Source: Acinetobacter piscicola (GTDB lineage Bacteria > Pseudomonadota > Gammaproteobacteria > Pseudomonadales > Moraxellaceae). Taken from it: DNA of 64,000 nt. The stretch spans positions 3,658,001 through 3,722,000 of the forward strand of contig NZ_CP048659.1 in NCBI RefSeq assembly GCF_015218165.1, given 5' to 3'. The position numbers were made by a program, and so were the translations under genes. Below, piece after piece: positions 30,320 through 39,124 of the stretch (positions are counted from its first letter, which is position 1; every line of letters starts with the position of its first letter). Below the pieces are notes generated by a model that had not been told where the DNA came from, ran no database searches, and saw only the letters and a list, made by a program, of their open reading frames with translations.

Positions 30320-31191
30320 TTAAGCCACCTTGTTTTGTTGGGGTAGCTGATCATAGTAAAACTCATTTGGTGTCATTTTGTCTAGACTCGAATGAGGTCG
30401 TTTCAGATTATAAAACTCAAAATATGCACTCAATTGCTTTTTCGCATCTGTGACACTGCTATAAGCTTTGAGATACACCTCTTCATATTTAACGCTCCGC
30501 CATAATCGTTCAACCATCACATTATCTACCCATCGACCTTTACCATCCATACTGATTTGAATGCCATTTGATTTCAATACATCAATAAATGCATCACTGG
30601 TGAACTGACTGCCTTGGTCTGTATTCAATATTTCAGGTGATCCATATTTTTCAATCGCTTCATTTAAAGCCGAAATACAAAAATCCACCTCCATACTAAT
30701 CGATACCCTATGCGCAAGTACCTTGCGGCTATGCCAATCAATCACAGCACATAAATAAACAAAGCCTTTTGCCATAGGGATATACGTTATATCAGTAGAC
30801 CACACTTGATTACTGCGCTGAATAGCCAATCCTTTGAGCAGATATGGATATTTACGGTGAGCTTGATTAGCCTGGCTTAAATTTGGTTTGCAATATAACG
30901 CCTGAATACCCATTTTCTTCATTAAAGTACGTGTATGACGTCGTCCTATATGATGCCCTTGACGATTCAACAAATCACGCATCATACGACTGCCTGCAAA
31001 AGGATATTGCATATGTAATTCATCAATACATCGCATCAGCTTCAGATCTGATGAGCTAACAGGTTTTGGGCGATAATAATAACAACCACGAGAGACTTTC
31101 AGTAACTTAGCTTGTTTAGATACTGAAATCTGAAGTGAGTGATCGATTAACTTTTGTGGTTGAAGCGGCCCAGTTTCTTCAACACACCTTC
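30320..31191 (-). CDS. IS3-family transposase OrfB (DDE integrase domain)
   Basis: The catalytic half of the transposase. The clear reading begins at ATG 31036, but the frame is open further upstream (PLQPQKLIDHSLQISVSKQA...) to the frameshift site at 31198-31192. This is expected for an OrfAB fusion made by -1 frameshifting. The rve/DDE residues are visible in STDITYIP (D), LNTDQGSQFTS (D) and VERLWRSVKYEEVYL (E), and the C-terminus has the usual YNLKRPHSSLDKMTP. Length and motifs are intact, so the element could be active. Confidence 0.88.
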
Positions 31192-31452
31192 TAAAAAATC
31201 AATTTCTAATGCCTGCTCACCGATTTTTGCATGTAACTTTTTAAGATCAATGGGAGGTTCTGATGGAGCTTTTGATTGATCGAAAGCTTGTGAGGAAGCT
31301 GAGATCAATTGATTTTTCCAGTCAATAATTTGGTTTTGATGAACATCAAACTCAGAACTCAATTCAGCAAGTGTTTTTTCTGCTTTGATCGCAGCAAGTG
31401 CTACCTTAGCCTTAAAGTCGTTTGAATGATTTCTTCTTGGTCTACGTGCCAT
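31147..31452 (-). CDS. IS3-family transposase OrfA (HTH) with -1 frameshift site
   Basis: A 101-residue helix-turn-helix protein: basic N-terminus RRPRRNHSNDFKAKVALAAIKAEKTLAELSSEF, then VHQNQIIDWKNQL and a leucine-zipper-like C-terminus. The slippery heptamer TTTTTTA (31198-31192 on the - strand) lies in the correct X-XXY-YYZ phase; slipping back one base joins OrfA to OrfB. ATG 31452 is chosen because GGAG lies 7 nt upstream; the frame also opens at 31464. Confidence 0.85.
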   Translation of the reverse strand: MARRPRRNHSNDFKAKVALAAIKAEKTLAELSSEFDVHQNQIIDWKNQLISASSQAFDQSKAPSEPPIDLKKLHAKIGEQALEIDFLEGVLKKLGRFNHKS

Positions 31453-31683
31453 AAAATACTCCATATATTGATGTTTATAACATCATTTGAGGAGCAGAGT
31501 ATCACTTATAGGAGTTGTTCAAATTTCCGGATCCATCTCTCTAGATGCTCAAAACTTACAACATAGATTGAATATAAATCTTGTCTCTAAATGCAAAATG
31601 AATCCATCTTTTGGATCGGGAGCATTAACATTCAGCCTTCACTTCTCTAAACCTAAACATCTGCTGAACCTTATTGCAGTATT

Positions 31684-32553
31684 CTACTTATAACAGGTTA
31701 CACAAGCACCACCACCTTCAATATCATCATAAATTGCATCTAGATCAACCATTTCAATTAACTGATCATCATGTAACATATTACGACGACGCTTTTTCTT
31801 AAACTTTTCCATCTTTTTTTCATGGTCTGCTTTAATTTGTGCAATACGCTCAGGATCTTCAAGTGTACTTAATGGCGTGTCTTTTCCCATCCAATAATAG
31901 GTTTCACCATTAGTAGATTTATCATCTGCAAACTGCTTTTCATATGCTTTTGCTTCTTCAAACTTCTCAGGATGTCGCTCTTTTAAACGCACCCATTCAA
32001 TTTTCCGTTGATAGAAGCAAAATGTACACCCACTACGTGAACGCCATTCATAATATTTAGGCAGCCCTAAACCTGTGCTTTCCAACAGGGCAATAATATC
32101 TTGCTTGACCAAACCATCCTCAGCAAATGGCATTTTGGTTGTTAAATATTTTTGCGTTGGAACATAACCTTCACGCCAAGGCTCATCTGCACGAATACCA
32201 ACATAACTAATAATTTCATAACCATTATCTAAAAATGGTTTAACCCACTGCTCAAATGGAACCAATTTCATCTGTACAGTGCACCAACGCTGATGTCCTG
32301 AAGGTAGAAAGTGATTATATTCTTTTAACCAATAATCAAAATCTTTATCAGAACCCAAACGTAAAATTGGCTTACCCAAATAAGATTCTAACTGATTAAG
32401 ATATTCCATAACCTCAGGCAATTCTTTACCTGTATCTGTAAAAAAGTATTCAATATCTAGTTCAGGATAATGATCTCGCATGTAGACAGCGAGAGCTGCA
32501 CTATCTTTGCCCCCCGAAAGACCAAGGACATGTTTTACTTTTCTATGAGACAT
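31684..32553 (-). CDS. sspD: PAPS-reductase-like PP-loop sulfurtransferase SspD (DndC family)
   Basis: Protein of 289 residues with a PP-loop, LGLSGGKDSAAL (residues 11-22), typical of the PAPS reductase/ATP pyrophosphatase family. RSGCTFCFYQRKIEW and the C-terminal GGGACVTCYK provide cysteines suited to an Fe-S cluster and sulfur transfer. In Ssp systems this enzyme probably activates the DNA backbone and accepts sulfur from SspA. The start is set at ATG 32553 because AAGGAG lies just upstream; an earlier in-frame ATG (32574) lacks such a site. It overlaps the end of sspC by 11 bp and is last in the sspBCD operon. Confidence 0.9.
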   Translation of the reverse strand: MSHRKVKHVLGLSGGKDSAALAVYMRDHYPELDIEYFFTDTGKELPEVMEYLNQLESYLGKPILRLGSDKDFDYWLKEYNHFLPSGHQRWCTVQMKLVPFEQWVKPFLDNGYEIISYVGIRADEPWREGYVPTQKYLTTKMPFAEDGLVKQDIIALLESTGLGLPKYYEWRSRSGCTFCFYQRKIEWVRLKERHPEKFEEAKAYEKQFADDKSTNGETYYWMGKDTPLSTLEDPERIAQIKADHEKKMEKFKKKRRRNMLHDDQLIEMVDLDAIYDDIEGGGACVTCYK

Positions 32554-35500
32554 GTTTTTCTCCTTGATTAGCATGTGCTAAATCTAGATACTCCTTTAAT
32601 AATTCATATAATAGAATCGCTTTAGTATCTTTATTTAAATCACTGCTATCTAGATATTTTTTAAATGAACTTATTGTAGATGAAACTTTTTCCTCTGTTT
32701 CAGGAGTAATCCGTACATCACGATTATATTCTTCAAAACCTTGGGGTGTATTCACAATAATGGCTAAATGTTTTTGCTCATCTACTTGGCTTAATTGAGG
32801 ATGACCATTTTTAACGAAAAAGCAGAGTTGCTTAAAGCGCTGCACATAATTTGGAATATTTTGAGATGCTTTTTTAAGACTATCATCTGTCCAGTCTCGT
32901 TCAGGCATTTGTGATAATAAGGTAATAATATTACTAAGCCATTGCTTAGAAGGATCATTACTTTTCGTTAAATGAAAGGCAAATTTTTGCAATTGCCAGT
33001 CCGCAGCAGACTGACTAATAATCTCTGCTTGAGCAAGTAGTTCAGGCGTTAAACTTCCTAATTCATGAATTAAATTAGTTTCAAACTGCTGTAATAAACG
33101 TGATTTTGCTTGATCCAACTCTAAAAATAAGCTGCTCATATCCGATTGAATAGAATGATTTTGTACATTTTCAGCATCTAATAAGTCATATAGATCTTCA
33201 AATAACAGTTTAAAAGGATCATCTGCTGTTAAAATTACAGCGCGTAACTTTTGTGTTTTTTCAGTAAAAAAGTCTGTATTTCGTGAATGTTTAATCCATT
33301 TTGACTTTTTCATCAATGTAGAAACAATGAAACGGGCAACTTGTAATGCTGTAGCTTCTATAGGTCTACCATAATTTGCTTCAATACTATTAGCTAAGAG
33401 ATCAACAAACTGTTGTTTCTCAACCTGACCTCTTACATATTTTACTGCAATTTCGTGAGGACGCTTAATCAACTTATTGATAAATTCCTCATCTATATCA
33501 CTAATAAAACGAAACTCATTCGTTATATCTTGATCATAAAATGCGAGCGTTTCTTTCCTAGCTTGCAATAAAGCAAGTGCAAATATAGGTAAAATACCTT
33601 GTGGCAAACCAAAAGGTGTAATCGTCCATCGTGCTTTCTCATAGAAATCGGCAAGTGTGATTAAACCTTTATGATCTTTAATCACCTGAAAACCATTTTC
33701 CAAAAAAATATTTGACTTTGAATCTTTCGCCTCTTGTTCTGTTGGAATTACAAAAGCCCATTCTTGTGTTTCACTATTGAATTGATGCAGACCTAAACGC
33801 TTCAAACAAGATAAATAAATCGCTTTCTCGGCAGGAAATTTCTCAATACCAAGGTTTTCCATTTCTGGACTCTGAAGCATTTTTTCTAAAAGCTTTCTTC
33901 GCCCAGAAGCTGCGGAACTTGAAATTTCATTTCTTACCACAAGTTCATTAAACATCTGTGGACATTGATCAAAAATTTGATCAGCAAGTTCAGAAGCAAT
34001 CACTGAAAGTTGCTTTTGGGCTTGTTTTTCACCTTGGTAAAACCATGTAGCAGACTCAAAAGCATGACTAAACAAAAAGGTTAATTGTTGATAAATATAA
34101 TCACAACGATGCTGATATTCTTTCTTCGCAACCTGATCAATCAATAATTTAGGCTGTTCTTTTACAATTTGCTGTAATACGAAAAGTTCTTTCGCCCAAT
34201 TTTCAATCTCATTATAGTTATTTAAACTCGCGATCACTAAGTTTGGATGAGTTTTAGACAACTTCATCAATTGCATATCAGTTAGTGAGCTTTCAGCAAT
34301 TAATACAAAGTCTCTATATGACTGATTACTTTGACGTTCTAATTCTGAAAATTGCTTGAGTTCATTCACATTATAAATAAGGTATTGCCCCATCCAACGC
34401 ATTATTCCTCTTTCTTGATAATGGCGTTTCGCTAAAACAACATTTGCCTTATAACCTGTATATTGCAAATAATTTTGTTTTGGATTTAAGGTTTCTAACT
34501 TATCTTGAATTAATTGCTGCACATTTAAATCTGATGTCGTCACAACCTCATAGGATTGTGTACTATTCCAATAACTTAGAATCTTCCATTCCATTAACTG
34601 ATCTAAACATTCTGTAATGAGTTTAGTTTCTTCTTCAGAGACATAAAAACTAAAATTAAGTAAATCATGTGTTGGATATACACCAAGGGATTTACCAAAA
34701 ATATTCAACATTGCGATTGTTTTAATTAAATTTGAATATAATAAATTTTTAGCAATCGAAAATTTTTCTTGACTTGTTTTTTGACTGACCAAAGTCAAAG
34801 CTTGCTCAACAAGACTCCAAGCATGCCCTTCTTTAGAACTTAAAATTTGATGTTGTAAATTATGACTTAGATAGTCCCATAAATCTACAATAGAATACTT
34901 CTGCTCTAATACAGTATTAGCATCTAAAAACTTTCTTAAACTATACGGCTCAGCAGAAAGCAAAAAGCTAAAAATACTCCGTTCATTTTGGCTAAAACTA
35001 CTTTTTGATACAGCACCAAGTAAAACAGTCGTAAGTGGGTGCAATGGTAATGCATTATAAAAATATTGTTTTACTTTCGGGCTGTTTTCTAAGAGACGAG
35101 AACCAATAAATGATTGAATCTGATCAATTAAGTGATGATTATATTCATCTACTGATTGAGGAATTTTAGTCTCTGACTTTTTTAGAGTTTTTGAAACTAA
35201 AGCAATTGATTCATCTAATGATATCCGATAAGAAATATCAACATATCTACCTTGAATTTTTGCCCACTCTAAAGCAATTTGATGACTTAAACCTTTGGCA
35301 TAATCAGCAAATGATTGATGCAAAATACCCATAAAAATAAATGGGCATTCAGGTTGAGATAAACGATTAATTTTTTCAGAAAGATCCTGAAAAAAATGTA
35401 AATTACCAGAGCCTCTTGCTAAAGTTTCTAACAGTTTCCCCATTTCATCTAAGATGAATAATGTTCCAGAAATTTTATCTTGTAACTGTGTAAATACTTG

Positions 35501-36001
35501 AATAATCCAATCTAAAAGTTGTGCTTCAGTTTCAGGATACTGTTCTAATAATTCAGATTTTTTAAAATATTTTGATAACCCTGCAACCTGTACAGCATCT
35601 ACTACTGACCGATAAAATAATTCAGTTGGTGAGATAATACCTGCTACAGCTTTGATCGTAATCCATGGTTTTTTTGCAATATTTTCAGTTTTAAATACTG
35701 TTTCTAGTTTTGCTGATAATACAGGATCATCAATCATTTTATTGACAGCATCACGAATTTTATTATCTGAATGTACAAAACCTGTCAAAATTGCAGCTAA
35801 GGTTGATTTGCCTGTACCGTAACTACCTGTAATCGTAAATGTAGAAGATTTTGAATCCGCAATAGTCGCCAAAGCATTGTATGCTGTACCATGGAAAATA
35901 ATCTTATCAAAAAATTCTTTTGAAATATCTGTATCTAAACGCGTAGAAAGTAGATGATTCACATTAATTTGGTAGTATTTATTCAAATTAGTCGCTGACA
36001 T
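32543..36001 (-). CDS. sspC: P-loop ATPase SspC of the PT modification complex
   Basis: Protein of 1152 residues with Walker A TGSYGTGKSTL (58-68), Walker B GTLFILDEMGKLLE (179-192) and LPLHPLTTVLLG further on. The remainder is largely helical. SspC is described as an ATPase acting with SspB and SspD in single-strand phosphorothioation. Immediate juxtaposition with a DUF4007 protein and a PAPS-reductase-like protein makes the identity firm. ATG 36001 is chosen: it is one base after the sspB stop and has GAGAGTAAG before it; an in-frame GTG at 36016 would overlap sspB. It is related to, but shorter than, the ATPase at 25674-30131. Confidence 0.88.
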   Translation of the reverse strand: MSATNLNKYYQINVNHLLSTRLDTDISKEFFDKIIFHGTAYNALATIADSKSSTFTITGSYGTGKSTLAAILTGFVHSDNKIRDAVNKMIDDPVLSAKLETVFKTENIAKKPWITIKAVAGIISPTELFYRSVVDAVQVAGLSKYFKKSELLEQYPETEAQLLDWIIQVFTQLQDKISGTLFILDEMGKLLETLARGSGNLHFFQDLSEKINRLSQPECPFIFMGILHQSFADYAKGLSHQIALEWAKIQGRYVDISYRISLDESIALVSKTLKKSETKIPQSVDEYNHHLIDQIQSFIGSRLLENSPKVKQYFYNALPLHPLTTVLLGAVSKSSFSQNERSIFSFLLSAEPYSLRKFLDANTVLEQKYSIVDLWDYLSHNLQHQILSSKEGHAWSLVEQALTLVSQKTSQEKFSIAKNLLYSNLIKTIAMLNIFGKSLGVYPTHDLLNFSFYVSEEETKLITECLDQLMEWKILSYWNSTQSYEVVTTSDLNVQQLIQDKLETLNPKQNYLQYTGYKANVVLAKRHYQERGIMRWMGQYLIYNVNELKQFSELERQSNQSYRDFVLIAESSLTDMQLMKLSKTHPNLVIASLNNYNEIENWAKELFVLQQIVKEQPKLLIDQVAKKEYQHRCDYIYQQLTFLFSHAFESATWFYQGEKQAQKQLSVIASELADQIFDQCPQMFNELVVRNEISSSAASGRRKLLEKMLQSPEMENLGIEKFPAEKAIYLSCLKRLGLHQFNSETQEWAFVIPTEQEAKDSKSNIFLENGFQVIKDHKGLITLADFYEKARWTITPFGLPQGILPIFALALLQARKETLAFYDQDITNEFRFISDIDEEFINKLIKRPHEIAVKYVRGQVEKQQFVDLLANSIEANYGRPIEATALQVARFIVSTLMKKSKWIKHSRNTDFFTEKTQKLRAVILTADDPFKLLFEDLYDLLDAENVQNHSIQSDMSSLFLELDQAKSRLLQQFETNLIHELGSLTPELLAQAEIISQSAADWQLQKFAFHLTKSNDPSKQWLSNIITLLSQMPERDWTDDSLKKASQNIPNYVQRFKQLCFFVKNGHPQLSQVDEQKHLAIIVNTPQGFEEYNRDVRITPETEEKVSSTISSFKKYLDSSDLNKDTKAILLYELLKEYLDLAHANQGEKHVS

Positions 36002-36002
36002 C

Positions 36003-36887
36003 TTACTTACTCTCACTATAAATTTTTCCTAATAACTCATTTAAATCAAAAGCTTGAATATCTTCACATGCTAGACTACGAATACCTAATGTATCAGACC
36101 AAAAAAATCTTTTATCAAGTAATGAACATTGATTCAAATAAAAATCAATACCAATATTATTGATTCTAAACAAACGCCCAGGGCTTCCAGGCATAGTTAA
36201 AATACTATCAACACTAATCGTTGAAGTGTTTTTAAAAAATGTTTGCCAAAAATCTACAAGACAGTATAAAAACACTTCAGGTTTTAAACCCTTTTGCTCA
36301 GTGAAATCGGACTTAAATTTATTTGTTTCTAAATGATACAGTAAACCTAACTCATTTAAAGGAGAGATAAAACTATCTTCTCCTTTAAATGTTTTACTTA
36401 GTTTTTTCCCATAACAGAGTGCAAAACAGTCAAAATCTTTCTGTAATGTTGCAAGTGCAGGAACTTTTAAACCCTCAGTGTTTAGCCAATCCATTAAATC
36501 TAAAATTAAATCATTTTTATCAAAAAACTGCTTATTTGAAAAATTGAAATACCATCGAGAAAAAGTTAATTCTGAATAATTTTTTTGAATATAATAATGC
36601 AAAAGCCAGTTTGATACCGGTTTCTCTAAATAAGAATCATATAACTTAATAATTTTTGTAATGTTAGAAATATACCTTTTTTTTTGATCACTGACTTTTA
36701 ACGGTTGTAGACCTGAAATTTCGGTCCAATATTTAATACTGTTGACCATATTTTTACCTACACCTAAGTCAACAACCAAATTTTCTTCGTTTTTTTCTTT
36801 GTAATCTAATAAATTATAAGACTTATTAAGCCATCCATATCTTAATGCAAAAGTCTCATGACCTGAAAAGCGTAGTGTAAAACTCAT
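36003..36887 (-). CDS. sspB: DUF4007 protein SspB (PT-pathway nickase)
   Basis: Protein of 294 residues with the canonical DUF4007 start: RFSGHETFALRYGWLNKSY (6-24), DLGVGKNMVNSIKYW (40-54) and VSNWLLHYYI (about 91-100). SspB proteins nick DNA at the modification site to allow sulfur insertion. It is the first gene of sspB-sspC-sspD, with a good sigma-70 promoter and a perfect inverted repeat in the 5' untranslated leader. The shorter DUF4007-like protein at 24799-25671 is a divergent paralogue or analogue. Confidence 0.88.
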   Translation of the reverse strand: MSFTLRFSGHETFALRYGWLNKSYNLLDYKEKNEENLVVDLGVGKNMVNSIKYWTEISGLQPLKVSDQKKRYISNITKIIKLYDSYLEKPVSNWLLHYYIQKNYSELTFSRWYFNFSNKQFFDKNDLILDLMDWLNTEGLKVPALATLQKDFDCFALCYGKKLSKTFKGEDSFISPLNELGLLYHLETNKFKSDFTEQKGLKPEVFLYCLVDFWQTFFKNTSTISVDSILTMPGSPGRLFRINNIGIDFYLNQCSLLDKRFFWSDTLGIRSLACEDIQAFDLNELLGKIYSESK

Positions 36888-36903
36888 AGTTGTCTTTAAA
36901 TTA

Positions 36904-36923
36904 ACTGGAAGAATATCTCCAGT
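36904..36923. promoter_or_regulatory. Inverted repeat at the sspBCD transcription start (candidate operator)
   Basis: ACTGGA (36904-36909) and TCCAGT (36918-36923) form a perfect 6-bp dyad with an 8-bp AT-rich spacer, between the predicted -10 and the sspB start codon. It could bind a repressor or form a leader hairpin. Confidence 0.5.
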
Positions 36924-36925
36924 AG

Positions 36926-36954
36926 ATTATACATCATTATCATCCTATTCAAGA
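36926..36954 (-). promoter_or_regulatory. Sigma-70 promoter of sspBCD
   Basis: On the - strand a perfect -10 TATAAT (36931-36926) lies 17 bp from TCTTGA (36954-36949), 39 bp before the sspB ATG. The -10 is a full consensus match; the -35 is weaker. Confidence 0.65.
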
Positions 36955-37422
36955 ACTAACTCTGTTATAACGACACAATCTGTCTTTCTCTATAAGCGTA
37001 CAATCAAAAATAATTAATTGTACAACAACATAAAAGTTATTAATCTTCAATAGATGAGACTCAAATTTAAAAAATTAATAATTAAATTAAAAACTTAAAT
37101 AAAATTTCACATTATTTAGGATATCCATTACTACCTAAATACAAATTCAACATATTTTATTGAAATGTAAAATAATAATATGAATCGTATCAGTTATATC
37201 TAAGACCAATTTTCTTGAAAGAATGTCCCTATGAAAAAATGAAATATCACCCTGAAGTCACAAATAGGGCATTCATATCAAGAAAATACCAAGCAGATAT
37301 AAAAACAAATCTCTATAGACAAAACATTGCAAAAGCTATTGATGATTGTTGAATTTTTTAGCGTCAAAATTTGTCGTTGATATACTCATTTAAAATAAAA
37401 ATCAGTTTGATTTAATATCCTT
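36955..37422. other. Intergenic region with an imperfect long inverted repeat
   Basis: About 470 bp between the sspB promoter and the phosphoesterase gene. The main structure is an inverted repeat: ATTTTCTTGAAAGAATGTCC begins the left arm at 37209-37232, and the matching right arm is at 37264-37287. The arms agree at about 20 of 23 positions apart from one base gap and are separated by 31 bp. A 37-codon frame at 37239-37352 overlaps it but has no ribosome-binding site, so I do not call a gene. Confidence 0.45.
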
Positions 37423-38172
37423 TTAAATTTCTATTATTAAATTCTCTCTAAAACCATTTTTTCCTTGTTCCTGTGGATAGCCCAAAGGATTAATGACCAA
37501 ATGACAGCCATCAACTACGGTATCAATTGCTGTATGTGTATGCCCTGATATCCATAATTTAAAACCCTTTAAATCCAAATCATTAATAAAATATGGATTC
37601 AAAGCAGATGCAATTGGATGATTGCCCCAGTAAGGATCCAAACATGCTAAGTTCGGTGGAAAATGGGTCACAACAATGACATTACCTTGATTTTTAAATT
37701 GCATAATATTCTGATAATACTGTTCAAATAACATGATGAAATCATCAGCCCTGATATATGTATTGCCCGGCTCAATCGTAATTTTTTGAAAATCATAAAT
37801 GCTTTGCTCTGCATCTTTTTTAAACTGTAATAACATTTCAGGAGTTATATCAGCTATATTGGTTCGAAAATTTGAAAAAAGCGTGCCACCAACAAATATT
37901 TTATCTTTTATTTTTATATGGTTATCATTTCTTAATGCATTATTAGGATAATTTATTGTTAAAAAATCGATCACCTCATTGTAATGAGAACCATAATAGT
38001 CATGATTGCCCAAAACAAATATAAAATTTTTATTTAGACTTTTGCATAATTCTGCAAAGTGGGTGACCCCACTCAAACAATTGGAAAAATCGCCTGCATG
38101 GATAATGACATCAGCATCTAGTGACAGTTGATAGTCTGAATTATGTGTATCTGATAGGATTTGTAGTTTCAA
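37423..38172 (-). CDS. Calcineurin-like metallophosphoesterase
   Basis: Protein of 249 residues with the full set of metallophosphoesterase motifs: LSDTHN (6-11), HAGDFSN, VLGNHDYYG, VVTHFPPN and ISGHTHTAID. All predicted dimetal ligands are present, so it should be a soluble hydrolase; the substrate (nucleotide, RNA or protein phosphate) cannot be read. The start is TTG at 38172, supported by a strong GGGAGGAT ribosome-binding site. It stands between sspB and the recombinase trio with its own long flanks. A nuclease or second-messenger phosphodiesterase accessory to the defence cargo is possible but unproven. Confidence 0.85.
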   Translation of the reverse strand: MKLQILSDTHNSDYQLSLDADVIIHAGDFSNCLSGVTHFAELCKSLNKNFIFVLGNHDYYGSHYNEVIDFLTINYPNNALRNDNHIKIKDKIFVGGTLFSNFRTNIADITPEMLLQFKKDAEQSIYDFQKITIEPGNTYIRADDFIMLFEQYYQNIMQFKNQGNVIVVTHFPPNLACLDPYWGNHPIASALNPYFINDLDLKGFKLWISGHTHTAIDTVVDGCHLVINPLGYPQEQGKNGFRENLIIEI

Positions 38173-38373
38173 TTATCCTCCCAAGCTATTAAAAAATAAG
38201 ATCTGATCGCTGTATATTGAACAACTAAAATGAATTCAAGATTAAACCAAAAATCATGTCATTTTAAATAAAAGTGGTACTGTCAATGTAAAATCAAATT
38301 GATTAGATTAGAAATATCACATTTTATAAAAAACACAAGATATTGTATTTTTATTGTAAAAAATAACTATATA

Positions 38374-38401
38374 TTGAAAACACCACTTGCATTTGTATAT
38401 A
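38374..38401 (+). promoter_or_regulatory. Promoter candidate for the recombinase trio
   Basis: TTGAAA (38374-38379), 16-bp spacer, TATATA (38396-38401); 36 bp before the first ATG of the trio. Confidence 0.45.
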
Positions 38402-38437
38402 AAACAATCGTATCCATATATAAGTAAATAATGAGAT

Positions 38438-39124
38438 ATGGATTTTGAGATGGCCTTTCAAATTGATTTAAATCAAATTTTAGGTGGACACAAAATACTT
38501 AAAGATAAAAAAATTAGTCTGGTTAAACACCAAATTCATCCAGACTTTATTGGGATCTATAATTGTTATACAGAATTATTTAAAGGCTTAAATTTCAACT
38601 TAGAATTATCATTTGATTCAAACCTATATTTGGCTGTTTGCAAAGCCCCTCAGTATGATAGTTACGTTTGCGTACATCATCTCACACGTTTTTATTATTT
38701 TAGTCAATCAGATCGATTTATTCATTTTCATGTTTATCAATATCCTGAAAATGCAGAAGATATAGATGCACTTAAAGTCTATGTGGGGAATGAGTTTTTA
38801 CATGATCTGCGCAAGTACCCCTATCAGTTAACAAAACTCAATCCTAAACGACTACAAGCCTTTATTAATCAATATATTCCAAGCGAGTGTTTACTGAGGC
38901 TCAATAAACAATACTCCTATAAAGCACATAAAACTATGGGACTAGAGGTACTGGCCAAAGAGCTCAAGGTATCAGATCAGCAATTACAACGACAAATCAA
39001 AAGCATCGAAAAGCGTCGTAAGCAAACACTCGATGATTTAGAGAAAAATAGTGCGATAGCAAAAGCGATGTTAAATGATCCCAATTTTGTATTAACACCT
39101 GACTTAATTTGGACCTCCTCATGA
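38438..39124 (+). CDS. gmtX: Gamma-mobile-trio protein GmtX-like
   Basis: Protein of 228 residues without a recognised catalytic motif. It ends in a charged helical segment (LEVLAKELKVSDQQLQRQIKSIEKRRKQTLDDLEKN), where KELKVSDQQLQRQIK resembles a helix-turn-helix. It is the first of three tightly coupled genes, two of which are large tyrosine recombinases, and its stop overlaps the next start by 4 bp. Size and order match GmtX of gamma-mobile-trio elements, which carry defence and toxin cargo in gammaproteobacteria. The call is mainly by context. Confidence 0.55.
   Translation: MDFEMAFQIDLNQILGGHKILKDKKISLVKHQIHPDFIGIYNCYTELFKGLNFNLELSFDSNLYLAVCKAPQYDSYVCVHHLTRFYYFSQSDRFIHFHVYQYPENAEDIDALKVYVGNEFLHDLRKYPYQLTKLNPKRLQAFINQYIPSECLLRLNKQYSYKAHKTMGLEVLAKELKVSDQQLQRQIKSIEKRRKQTLDDLEKNSAIAKAMLNDPNFVLTPDLIWTSS

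Larger units (their letters stand above)
30276..31523 (-). mobile_element. IS3-family insertion sequence
   Basis: An element of about 1.25 kb with imperfect terminal inverted repeats sharing TTTGAACAACT (30276-30286 and, inverted, 31513-31523) and an inner ATAAGTGATA block. It encodes orfA and orfB on the - strand. I could not identify a target duplication, so the ends are accurate only to a few bases. It lies in the gap between the two convergent ssp operons and appears to disrupt neither. Confidence 0.8.

Noticed and set aside
31487..31693. 68-codon + strand frame spanning the IS3 end
   Set aside because: It begins inside the IS terminal repeat and overlaps the sspD 3' end; no motif and no ribosome-binding site.
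25674..36016. BREX or Pgl system because of BrxC/PglY-like ATPases
   Set aside because: No PglX methyltransferase, PglZ phosphatase or BrxL is present; the PAPS-reductase-like and cysteine desulfurase genes point to phosphorothioation.
15133..36887. Classical DndABCDE system
   Set aside because: No DndB (DGQHR), DndD (SMC-like) or DndE is seen; DUF4007 plus a large P-loop ATPase is the Ssp arrangement.
37239..37352. 37-codon frame MKYHPEVTNRAF... between sspB and the phosphoesterase
   Set aside because: No ribosome-binding site, overlaps the inverted repeat, and no recognisable family; kept only as a note.
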